The notes beneath the pieces were generated by a model. The model saw nothing but the letters and a program-made list of their open reading frames with translations, did not search any database and was not told the DNA's origin. A stretch of 14,038 bases of DNA from Actinomycetes bacterium (GTDB taxonomy: Bacteria; Actinomycetota; Actinomycetes; Actinomycetales; Cellulomonadaceae), in the NCBI GenBank assembly GCA_023460255.1, contig JAEWQZ010000197.1, positions 1 through 14,038 of the forward strand. The letters are read 5' to 3'. Made by a program: the position numbers and the translations under genes. Positions 1 to 5,942 of this stretch are shown here, one piece after another. Numbering within the stretch: the stretch's first letter is position 1; each line of letters opens with the position of its first letter.

Positions 1-366
1 TACCAGGCGTGGCAGCGGGGTCCGGCACTGGGGGTGGAGGTCGCGGCGGACCTGCTCGCGGTGGTCGTCGCGGCGACCGTCGTCACCGGCACGACTCCCG
101 TGGACGTCCTGCTCGACCTGCTCGTCCGGGCCCTCCGGCCGTTCCGGCGCCTCGGCGTCGACCCCGACGCCGTCGCGCTGGCGGTGGCCCTGATGCTGCG
201 CACGATCCCCGCGCTCGGACGGCTCTTCACCGAGGTGCGCGACGCCGCGCGGGCCCGCGGGCTCGAGCGCTCCCCCCGGGCCGCGCTGGTCCCCTTCGTC
301 GTCCGTGCCGTCGGACGCGCACGCCTGACGGGCGAGGCCCTGGCAGCCCGTGGTGTCGGCGACTGA
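1..366 (+). CDS. EcfT/BioN-type energy-coupling factor transporter transmembrane protein, C-terminal part (5' end outside window)
   Basis: The reading frame is open from base 1 and ends at TGA 364-366, giving the last 121 residues of a protein that begins outside the window. EcfT proteins are the membrane subunits of ECF vitamin and metal importers; they pass ATPase motion to the substrate-binding S component. Two features fit: a hydrophobic segment near the start (AADLLAVVVAATVV) and two Ala-Arg-Gly motifs, DAARARGLE and EALAARGVGD, like the paired ARG/ARS coupling-helix motifs that contact the ATPases. The spacing of about 30 residues between the motifs and the end of the protein just after the second also fit. 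The substrate cannot be told, because the partner genes lie outside the window; biotin (BioN) is one possibility. Family assignment is fairly secure, specificity is not. Confidence 0.72.
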   Translation, partial: YQAWQRGPALGVEVAADLLAVVVAATVVTGTTPVDVLLDLLVRALRPFRRLGVDPDAVALAVALMLRTIPALGRLFTEVRDAARARGLERSPRAALVPFVVRAVGRARLTGEALAARGVGD

Positions 367-396
367 CCAGCGGGCCGCTGGGCGCCCGGCCCGGGC
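367..396 (+). terminator. Two tandem GC-rich hairpins after the ecfT-like gene
   Basis: Directly after the stop codon lie two adjacent palindromes. The first has arms CCAGCG (367-372) and CGCTGG (376-381) with a 3-nt loop. The second has arms GCCCGG (384-389) and CCGGGC (391-396) around one central base, so a real hairpin would open some of these pairs. No U-tract follows, which is common for actinobacterial terminators. They end just before the candidate promoter of the next gene. The role as terminator is inferred from position and structure. Confidence 0.4.
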
Positions 397-402
397 TGGC
401 CC

Positions 403-408
403 TACCGT
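403..408 (+). promoter_or_regulatory. Candidate -10 element of a leaderless promoter for the zinc metallopeptidase gene
   Basis: TACCGT fits the actinobacterial -10 form TAnnnT and ends 6 nt before the ATG at 415, so transcription would start at or next to the start codon. No Shine-Dalgarno sequence is visible upstream of this ATG. An 8-bp palindrome GTGATCAC (407-414) overlaps the hexamer and abuts the start codon. No convincing -35 hexamer is seen. Assignment rests on position and motif only. Confidence 0.4.
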
Positions 409-414
409 GATCAC

Positions 415-1302
415 ATGACATTCGGCGGTGAGGGCAGCTTCGAGGGTGGACGCGTCCGGAGCCACAAGGGCGCGGCCACGGCCGGCGGCGTCGGCATCCT
501 GGCGATCATCGGCTTCCTGGTCTACCAGTTCACCGGCGTGAACGTGGCTCCGGCGCTCGAGGGTCTCCAGGGCGCGGGCGGCGGGGGCGGCGACGCTCAG
601 GCGGGGGAGATCGAGGGCTGCACGGTCGAGGCGGCCAACGAGCGGCGCGACTGCCGGCTCGAGGCGTCGATCGAGTTCCTCGACGCGTACTGGACCGAGG
701 TCTTCGCCTCCCAGGGCGAGCTGCCGCTGCCCGAGGTCAACTCGTTCAGCGGCGGCATCTCGACCGGCTGCGGCCAGGCGTCCTCCTCGACGGGCCCGTT
801 CTACTGCCCTGCTGACCAGGGCATCTACGTCGACCTGACGTTCTTCGACCTGCTCCAGAGCCGGTTCGGCGCGTCCGGCGGGCCGCTCGCCGAGATCTAC
901 GTCATCGCCCACGAGTACGGGCACCACGTCCAGAACGTCACAGGCGTCATGGAACGTGCCGACCGCGGGGGCTCGGGCGCCGAGTCCGACTCCGTGCGGA
1001 TCGAGCTCCAGGCCGACTGCTACGCGGGCATGTTCATCGGCAACGCGGCGGGCATCAACCTCACCGGCGACCAGCCCGGCGAACGGCAGTACATCGAGCC
1101 GATCACCGAGGAGCAGCTCGCCGACGCGCTGTCCGCGGCCGAGGCGGTCGGCGACGACCACATCCAGGAGCAGTCGGGCGGCGGCGTCGACCCGGACTCC
1201 TGGACGCACGGCTCAAGCGACCAGCGCCAGAACTGGTTCACGTTCGGGTACAACAAGGGCTCGCTCGAGGCCTGCGACACCTTCGCGACCGACGACCTCT
1301 GA
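415..1302 (+). CDS. Neutral zinc metallopeptidase, YpfJ family (PF04228-type), membrane-anchored
   Basis: A 295-residue protein with the zincin motif HEYGHH at residues 166-171 (H166, E167, H170), preceded by YVIA as in the YpfJ/Zn_peptidase family. The segment ELQADCYAGMF follows at about 197-207; E197 or D201 is the likely third metal ligand region by family analogy. A single hydrophobic stretch at about residues 22-40 (GGVGILAIIGFLVYQFTGV) after a basic N-terminus predicts a type II anchor with the catalytic domain outside. A glycine-rich linker follows at about 54-59. Cysteines at 69, 79, 118 and 129 could form disulfides outside the cell. The length is usual for the family. Substrate and role are not known. 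The ATG at 415 is chosen because it gives the typical N-terminus and fits a leaderless promoter. The gene meets sufT tail to tail with only 6 bp between. Confidence 0.88.
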   Translation: MTFGGEGSFEGGRVRSHKGAATAGGVGILAIIGFLVYQFTGVNVAPALEGLQGAGGGGGDAQAGEIEGCTVEAANERRDCRLEASIEFLDAYWTEVFASQGELPLPEVNSFSGGISTGCGQASSSTGPFYCPADQGIYVDLTFFDLLQSRFGASGGPLAEIYVIAHEYGHHVQNVTGVMERADRGGSGAESDSVRIELQADCYAGMFIGNAAGINLTGDQPGERQYIEPITEEQLADALSAAEAVGDDHIQEQSGGGVDPDSWTHGSSDQRQNWFTFGYNKGSLEACDTFATDDL

Positions 1303-1318
1303 GTCGCCTCAGACGTTG
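1293..1318. terminator. Bidirectional hairpin holding both stop codons of the convergent metallopeptidase and sufT genes
   Basis: TCTGAG (1298-1303) and CTCAGA (1308-1313) form a perfect 6-bp stem with a 4-nt loop. After one C-C mismatch (1297/1314), four more pairs follow (1293-1296 with 1315-1318, one of them a G-U wobble on the plus-strand RNA). The plus-strand stop TGA (1300-1302) is in the left arm and the sufT stop (1309-1311, minus) in the right arm. In the sufT transcript the loop reads GCGA, a GNRA tetraloop. There is no U-tract. A role in ending or protecting both transcripts is inferred. Confidence 0.45.
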
Positions 1319-1638
1319 AACCCCAGCGCGCGCAGCTGCGCGCGACCGTCCTCGGTGATGCGCTCGGGGCCCCACGGCGGCATCCAGACCCAGTTGATCC
1401 GGTAGCCGTCGACGAGGCCCTCGAGGGCCTGGCCCGCCTGGTCCTCGATGACGTCGGTCAGCGGGCACGCGGCCGAGGTGAGGGTCATGTCGATGACCAC
1501 GTGGTTGTTCGGGTCGATGGCGACGCCGTACACCAGGCCGAGGTCGACGACGTTGATGCCGAGCTCGGGGTCGATGACGTCGCGCAGGGCCTCCTCGACG
1601 TCCGCCGCGTTGGGGATGTTCGTGGTCTGTGCGCTCAT
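1309..1638 (-). CDS. sufT: SufT-like MIP18/DUF59 Fe-S maturation protein
   Basis: The last gene of the SUF operon, 109 residues, a single MIP18/DUF59 domain. Characteristic features are the segment around VIDPELGINVVDLGLVY (about 21-37) and the TSAACPL motif with the conserved cysteine at residue 58, followed by DVIEDQ. Actinobacterial proteins of this type act in late Fe-S cluster maturation, probably in cluster transfer to target proteins; the exact step is not settled. The start at 1638 overlaps the sufU stop by one base (TGATG), and a near-perfect ribosome binding site, AAGGAGG, lies just upstream inside the last sufU codons. A longer open frame runs on upstream of this start but is only a shadow over sufU and sufS. 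Family call is secure. Confidence 0.93.
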   Translation of the reverse strand: MSAQTTNIPNAADVEEALRDVIDPELGINVVDLGLVYGVAIDPNNHVVIDMTLTSAACPLTDVIEDQAGQALEGLVDGYRINWVWMPPWGPERITEDGRAQLRALGFNV

Positions 1639-2162
1639 CACGCCTCCTTCGTGCTCGTGGTGCCCGTCGTGCCTGCGCCCGTCGTGCCTGTGCCCGTCGC
1701 GCCCGTCGTGCTCGCGACCCCTGCCTGCACCAACGCGTCGCGCAGCGCCATCCATCCCAGGAGGGCGCACTTCACGCGCGCCGGGTAGCGCCCGACGCCG
1801 GTGAACGCGGTCGCATCGCCCAGGCGGTCCTCCGCCTCCTCGTCGAGACCCTCGCCGCGCGCGTGCAGGAGGGCACGGAAGTCCTCCCCCAGCGACTCCG
1901 CGTCGGCGACCGCGCGCCCCTCGACCAGCTCGGACATCACCGAGATCGAGGCCTGGGAGATCGAGCAGCCCTGGCCCGTCCAGCTGAGCCGCTGCACGGC
2001 GCCGTCGGGGGCCAGGTGCACGCGGAGCCGGACCTCGTCGCCGCACGTCGGGTTGACCTGGAAGGACTCGGCCGCGTACGGCTCGACCAGGCCCTTGCCG
2101 TGGGGGTCCTTGGCGTGCTCGATGATGAGCTGCTGGTAGAGCTGCTCCATCGCCCCGCTCAT
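1638..2162 (-). CDS. sufU: SufU zinc-dependent sulfurtransferase
   Basis: A 174-residue SufU/IscU-like protein. In Gram-positive bacteria SufU takes the persulfide from SufS and passes it on, rather than acting as a scaffold. The zinc-site residues are visible: C40 and D42 (NPTCGDEV), C66 (TGQGCSIS) and C132 (RVKCALLGW). The insertion between GQGCSIS and the last cysteine region is of the longer SufU type. The core ends near residue 150, after which comes an odd tail made almost only of Thr, Gly, Ala and Ser (151-171), encoded by a 15-bp tandem repeat; the final KEA codons carry the sufT ribosome binding site. The ATG at 2162 overlaps the sufS stop as ATGA, so this start is preferred to the in-frame ATG at 2150, which gives MEQLYQQ. 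Translation is probably coupled to sufS. Confidence 0.95.
   Translation of the reverse strand: MSGAMEQLYQQLIIEHAKDPHGKGLVEPYAAESFQVNPTCGDEVRLRVHLAPDGAVQRLSWTGQGCSISQASISVMSELVEGRAVADAESLGEDFRALLHARGEGLDEEAEDRLGDATAFTGVGRYPARVKCALLGWMALRDALVQAGVASTTGATGTGTTGAGTTGTTSTKEA
1662..1706. repeat. 15-bp tandem repeat in the 3' end of sufU
   Basis: Three adjacent 15-bp units on the plus strand begin at 1662, 1677 and 1692, each starting GCCCGTCG. The first two differ at one base and the third has two changes from the second. Shorter partial units flank them. The unit length is a multiple of three, so copy changes would keep the frame and only alter the length of the Thr/Gly/Ala tail of SufU. Confidence 0.75.
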
Positions 2163-3481
2163 CCGTCCACCCCCAGACCGAAGAAGGGCCGCACAGTGGC
2201 GAGCGCCGCGGCGAACGCGGCCACGTCGTCGGCCGTCGTGTAGATCCCGGCCGACGCGCGGGCGGTGGCCGCGAGCCCGAACCGGCGGTGCAGGGGCTGG
2301 GCGCAGTGGTGCCCGACCCGAACGGCCACCCCCGCGTCGTCGAGCACCTGGCCGACGTCGTGGGCGTGCACGCCGTCCACCGCGAACGAGACCAGAGCGA
2401 CGCGGTCCGACGGCTCCGCGGGGCCCACCAGCCGCACGCCGGGCACCCCCGCCACGGCGTCGAGCAGCAGGGCCGTCGTCTCCGCCTCGTGCGCCGCGAC
2501 GGCATCCATGCCCAGCTCGCGCAGGTACCGCGCCGCGGCGCCCATGGCCACCGCCTGGGCGACCATCATCGAGCCCGCCTCGAACCGCTGCGGCGGGGGC
2601 GCGAACGTGCTGGCCTCCATCGTGACGACCTCGACCATGGAACCGCCCGTGGACACGGCCGGCAGGGCCTCGAGCAGCTCGCGACGCCCGTAGAAGGCGC
2701 CGACGCCGGTGGGGCCGTACATCTTGTGCCCGGAGAACACGGCGAAGTCCACGCCGAGCGCGGCCAGGTCGACCGGCAGGTGCGGGACGCTCTGGCACGC
2801 GTCCAGCAGGGTGAGGGCCCCCACCTCACGGGCACGCCTGACGAAGGCACCCACGTCGGCCACGGCGCCGGTCACGTTCGAGACGTGCCCGAAGGCGACG
2901 AGCCTCGTGCGGTCGGTGACCACGGTGGCCAGCTCGTCGGTGCGCACCCGGCCGTCGTCGGCCACGCCCAGCCAGCGCAGGGTCGCCCCCGTGCGCGCCG
3001 CGAGCTCCTGCCACGGCACGAGGTTCGCGTGGTGCTCCGCCTCGGTGACGACGATCTCGTCGCCGGGCGCGAGCGCGAACCGGCGGGCGTCCGCCCCGCC
3101 ACGGCCCGCCGTGGCGTTGGACATCGCGTAGGCGAGGAGGTTCGTGCCGGCGGTGGCGTTCGCCGTCCAGACGATCTCCTCGGGAGTCGACCCCACCAGA
3201 GCGGCGACCTCGGTGCGTGCCGTCTCGTAGGCGTCGGTGGCCTCCTCGGCGAGCTGGTGCGCACCGCGGTGCACGGCGGCGTTGCGCTCGGTGTAGAAGT
3301 CCAGCTCGGCGTCGATGACCACGTCAGGCTTCTGCGCGGTAGCGGCGGAGTCGAGGTACACCAGCGGACGGCCGCCACGCACCGTGCGGCGCAGCAGCGG
3401 GAAGTCGGCGCGCACCGCCGCGAGCTCGCTCGCCGAGAGGCGGGCAGCGTCCGCCGGCCTCGGGTCGAGGGTGGTGGTCAT
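2159..3481 (-). CDS. sufS: SufS-type cysteine desulfurase (group II)
   Basis: A 440-residue PLP-dependent aminotransferase-fold enzyme that takes sulfur from cysteine, leaving alanine, for Fe-S assembly. The PLP-binding lysine is K253 in FSGHKMYGPTG, and the active-site cysteine is C393 in VGHHCAQPL, the short-loop form typical of SufS rather than IscS. Further family marks are YLDSAATAQKP near the N-terminus, EAEHHANLVPW and DACQSVPH. The enzyme should need SufU as partner, encoded next with a 4-bp overlap. The ATG at 3481 gives the usual N-terminus (MTTTLDP) and has GGGAG four bases upstream. The open frame extends further upstream but only as a shadow over sufC. A 53-bp gap separates it from sufC, the largest in the operon, with a hairpin in it. 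Confidence 0.96.
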   Translation of the reverse strand: MTTTLDPRPADAARLSASELAAVRADFPLLRRTVRGGRPLVYLDSAATAQKPDVVIDAELDFYTERNAAVHRGAHQLAEEATDAYETARTEVAALVGSTPEEIVWTANATAGTNLLAYAMSNATAGRGGADARRFALAPGDEIVVTEAEHHANLVPWQELAARTGATLRWLGVADDGRVRTDELATVVTDRTRLVAFGHVSNVTGAVADVGAFVRRAREVGALTLLDACQSVPHLPVDLAALGVDFAVFSGHKMYGPTGVGAFYGRRELLEALPAVSTGGSMVEVVTMEASTFAPPPQRFEAGSMMVAQAVAMGAAARYLRELGMDAVAAHEAETTALLLDAVAGVPGVRLVGPAEPSDRVALVSFAVDGVHAHDVGQVLDDAGVAVRVGHHCAQPLHRRFGLAATARASAGIYTTADDVAAFAAALATVRPFFGLGVDG

Positions 3482-3505
3482 GTCGCTCCCGTTGGTGGGT
3501 GGGAA

Positions 3506-3521
3506 GGCCCCTGTCGGGACC
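3506..3521 (-). other. Hairpin in the sufC-sufS intergenic gap
   Basis: On the minus-strand transcript, GGUCCC, loop GACA and GGGGCC form a 6-bp stem with one U-G wobble. It starts 13 nt after the sufC stop and ends 24 nt before the sufS start. No U-tract follows, so full termination is unlikely. It could serve as an RNA stability or processing element that sets sufSUT levels against sufBDC. This role is inferred; the stem is short. Confidence 0.3.
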
Positions 3522-3534
3522 GTGGCGACGCCGC

Positions 3535-4293
3535 TCAGGCGCTCGTCGCGAGGAACCTGTCGTAGCCCTCCGCCTCGAGGCGCTCGGCCAGCTCGGGCCC
3601 GCCCTCCTCGGCGATCCGGCCGTCGACGAAGACGTGCACGAAGTCGGGTTCGATGTAGCGCAGGATCCGCGTGTAGTGGGTGATGAGGAGCACGCCGACC
3701 TCGCCGGTGGACCGGACGCGGTTGACACCCTCGGACACGACCCGCAGCGCATCGACGTCGAGCCCTGAGTCGGTCTCGTCGAGGATCGCGATGCGCGGCT
3801 TGAGGAGCTCCATCTGGAGGATCTCGTGGCGCTTCTTCTCGCCGCCCGAGAAGCCCTCGTTGACGTTGCGGTCGGCGAACGCCGGGTCGATGCGCAGCTG
3901 CTCCATGGCGGCGCGCACGTCCTTGACCCAGTGCCGCAGCGCCGGCGCCTGGCCGTCGATCGCTGTCTTCGCCGTGCGCAGGAAGTTCGACACGGAGACG
4001 CCGGGGACCTCGACCGGGTACTGCATGGCGAGGAACATGCCGGCCCGCGCCCGCTCGTCGACGGACATCGCGAGGACGTCGGCACCGTCGAGCGTCACGG
4101 TGCCCCCGGTGATCTGGTACTTGGGGTGCCCGGCGAGGGAGTACGCGAGGGTCGACTTGCCGGACCCGTTCGGGCCCATGATCGCGTGGGTCTGCCCGGA
4201 CGAGACGGTCAGGTCGACACCGCGCAGGATGGGCTTGTCGCCCTCCTTGGTCTCGACGCTGACGTGCAGGTCGCGGATCTCGAGCGTGGACAT
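3535..4293 (-). CDS. sufC: SufC, ATPase of the SufBCD Fe-S scaffold complex
   Basis: A 252-residue ABC-type ATPase, the normal SufC length. It hydrolyses ATP in the cytosolic SufB-SufC2-SufD complex and drives shape changes needed for cluster building; it is not a transporter. Motifs seen: Walker A GPNGSGKST at 40-48, Q-loop Q91 in AMQYPVEVPG, signature FSGGEKKR at 148-155, Walker B AILDE ending D172-E173, the SufC-type TDSGLDVDALR, and switch H206 in LLITHYTR. The FSGGEKKRHEI and AMQYPVEVPGVS segments separate SufC from transporter ATPases. The ATG at 4291-4293 follows a strong ribosome binding site (GAGGAG). It lies 12 bp after the Rieske ferredoxin gene, so it is part of the same transcript. 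Confidence 0.97.
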   Translation of the reverse strand: MSTLEIRDLHVSVETKEGDKPILRGVDLTVSSGQTHAIMGPNGSGKSTLAYSLAGHPKYQITGGTVTLDGADVLAMSVDERARAGMFLAMQYPVEVPGVSVSNFLRTAKTAIDGQAPALRHWVKDVRAAMEQLRIDPAFADRNVNEGFSGGEKKRHEILQMELLKPRIAILDETDSGLDVDALRVVSEGVNRVRSTGEVGVLLITHYTRILRYIEPDFVHVFVDGRIAEEGGPELAERLEAEGYDRFLATSA

Positions 4294-4305
4294 GTCTCTC
4301 CTCAG

Positions 4306-4641
4306 TCAGATGGTCACGTCGACGTCGACGAGCACGCGGTCGCCGTCGAGGGTCACGGGGTACACGGGGACGGGTCTGGTGGCCGGCAGCGCCAGCGGCT
4401 TGCCGGTCCGCAGGTCGAACGTGGAGCCGTGCAGCCAGCACTCGATGGTGCAGCCGTCGACCTCGCCGTCCGACAGCGAGACCTGGCCGTGGCTGCAGAT
4501 GTCGCTGATGGCGTGGAGCTCGCCGTCCTCGTCCCGGACGACGGCCACCTCGACGGGCGCACCATCGGCGCCGTCGAGCTCGACCCGGAGCGCGGTGCCC
4601 ACGGGCACGTCCTCGGCCAGGCAGGCGAGCTGGGCGGTCAT
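4306..4641 (-). CDS. Small Rieske [2Fe-2S] ferredoxin (non-heme iron oxygenase ferredoxin subunit type) in the SUF operon
   Basis: A 111-residue single-domain Rieske protein. The cluster ligands are C49 and H51 (ICSHGQVSL) and C68 and H71 (ECWLHGSTF), spacing C-x-H-x16-C-x2-H, as in soluble Rieske ferredoxins of ring-hydroxylating oxygenases. There is no membrane segment, unlike the Rieske subunit of cytochrome bc complexes. No oxygenase gene is nearby. It sits between sufD and sufC, its ATG overlapping the sufD stop as ATGA, so it should be made together with the scaffold. An electron-transfer job in cluster assembly is likely but inferred; similar genes occur at this place in other actinobacterial suf operons from what I know of the group. 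No ribosome binding site is clear, which suggests coupling to sufD. Confidence 0.92.
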   Translation of the reverse strand: MTAQLACLAEDVPVGTALRVELDGADGAPVEVAVVRDEDGELHAISDICSHGQVSLSDGEVDGCTIECWLHGSTFDLRTGKPLALPATRPVPVYPVTLDGDRVLVDVDVTI

Positions 4642-5942
4642 GGTGCCACCGCCGGCGTCGGGGCGGCCGCCGCGAGGGCCGTCATGGTGCGCTCGAGCTC
4701 ACCCTCGATCGCGGCGATGAGGCGCTCCTCGACCTCGGCCACGCCGATCTCGCCGATCAGCTCGGCGAAGAAGCCACGCACGACGAGGCGCCGCGCGTCC
4801 TCCTCCGGGATGCCGCGGGCACGCAGGTAGAAGAGCTGCTCGTCGTCGAACCGGCCGGTCGCCGACGCGTGGCCCGCGCCCTCGATGACGCCCGTCTCGA
4901 TCTCCAGGTTCGGCACGGAGTCGGCGCGGGCGCCGTCCGTGAGGACCAGGTTCCGGTTGAGCTCGTAGGTGTCGGTGCCCTCCGCGACGGCCCGGATCAG
5001 GACGTCACCGACCCACACCGCGTGCGCACCGACGCCCTGCAGCGCGCCCTTGTAGGCGACCCGCGAGCGGCACGACGGCACGGCGTGGTCGACGAACAGG
5101 CGGTGCTCCTGGTGCTGCCCGGCGTCGGCGAAGTACAGGCCGACGCCCGTGAACTCCCCGCCCTCCCCGGTGAACTCCACGTCCGGTGTGACCCGCACGA
5201 CGTCCCCGCCGAGGGTCACCACGACGTGCTTGACGACCGCGTCCCGGCCGAGCCGCACGCGGTGGGAGCTCGCGTGCACGGCCCCGGGCGCCCAGTCCTG
5301 GATCGAGACGACCGTCAGGTGCGCGCCGTCCTCGGCGACGACCTCGATGGTCTCCGCCAGTGCCCCGACGCCGACGTGGTCCACCACGACGACCGCCTCG
5401 GACAGCTCCTGCGCGTGCACCAGGAGGTGGGCGGCGGCGGGCCTGTCGTCCTCGGCCCCCGGGGTGCCCTCGATGCGCACGCTCGTCGGGGTGCTCGCGG
5501 CGGCCTCGCGGCCCACCGTGAGGACGGTGGACTCGGCGAACGAGGCCCACGCGGCGGCGGCAACCCGGTCGCCCGGGCGCCCGGCGGTGCCGAGCCTCGG
5601 GTCGTCCCGGCCCACGATCTCCACGCCGACCTCCGGCGCGTTCACCACGGTGACGCGGGTGTGCGTCCCGGTCAGGCCGGCGCCGTCGGCGTCGAACAGG
5701 GGGGCGAGCCGGTCGACCGGGGAGAACCGCCACTCCTCCTCGCGCCCGGTGGGCACCGGGAAGTCCGCGGGGTCGAACGACGTCCGTCGCTCGGCCCGCG
5801 AGGCCTCGGGAACGCCACCACGGCCGTGCGTGTGGGCGGCGTCGGCCTGCGCGCGCGAGTGGTCGGTGGCCAGGTCTGTCGTCATTCCGGTCTCCGGGTC
5901 AGGGGTGGTCGGGGCTACGGCGCCGGGAGCTGCAGTCGTCAT
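4638..5942 (-). CDS. sufD: SufD, scaffold subunit of the SufBCD complex
   Basis: A 434-residue SufD (UPF0051 family), pairing with SufB to form the beta-helix scaffold on which the cluster is built. The conserved C-terminal block is clear: NRNLVLTDGARADSVPNLEI, then GAGHASATGRFDDEQLFYL, and RGIPEEDARRLVVRGFF. H358, counted from the first ATG, lies where the functional histidine H360 of E. coli SufD is expected. The N-terminal PTGREEEWRF is also typical. Two starts are possible. The ATG at 5942 overlaps the sufB stop (TGATG) and keeps the operon's overlapping pattern, with GGAGGG 12 nt upstream. The ATG at 5885, which removes 19 low-complexity residues, has GGAG at a better distance (6 nt). 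Both give proteins starting MTT. The longer form is listed, with real doubt. Confidence 0.94.
   Translation of the reverse strand: MTTAAPGAVAPTTPDPETGMTTDLATDHSRAQADAAHTHGRGGVPEASRAERRTSFDPADFPVPTGREEEWRFSPVDRLAPLFDADGAGLTGTHTRVTVVNAPEVGVEIVGRDDPRLGTAGRPGDRVAAAAWASFAESTVLTVGREAAASTPTSVRIEGTPGAEDDRPAAAHLLVHAQELSEAVVVVDHVGVGALAETIEVVAEDGAHLTVVSIQDWAPGAVHASSHRVRLGRDAVVKHVVVTLGGDVVRVTPDVEFTGEGGEFTGVGLYFADAGQHQEHRLFVDHAVPSCRSRVAYKGALQGVGAHAVWVGDVLIRAVAEGTDTYELNRNLVLTDGARADSVPNLEIETGVIEGAGHASATGRFDDEQLFYLRARGIPEEDARRLVVRGFFAELIGEIGVAEVEERLIAAIEGELERTMTALAAAAPTPAVAP

Noticed and set aside
1309..2505. A 398-codon frame that would join sufT to an upstream extension, suggesting a fusion
   Set aside because: The extension runs through sufU and sufS in another frame and is Arg/Pro-rich junk; sufT has its own strong ribosome binding site and ATG at 1638.
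2159..4441. A 760-codon frame joining sufS to upstream sequence
   Set aside because: The added part lies over sufC and the gap in another frame; the normal SufS N-terminus and its ribosome binding site are at 3481.
2288..4830. Several plus-strand open frames of more than 300 codons opposite sufS, sufC and sufD
   Set aside because: They are shadows of genes whose catalytic motifs are intact on the other strand.
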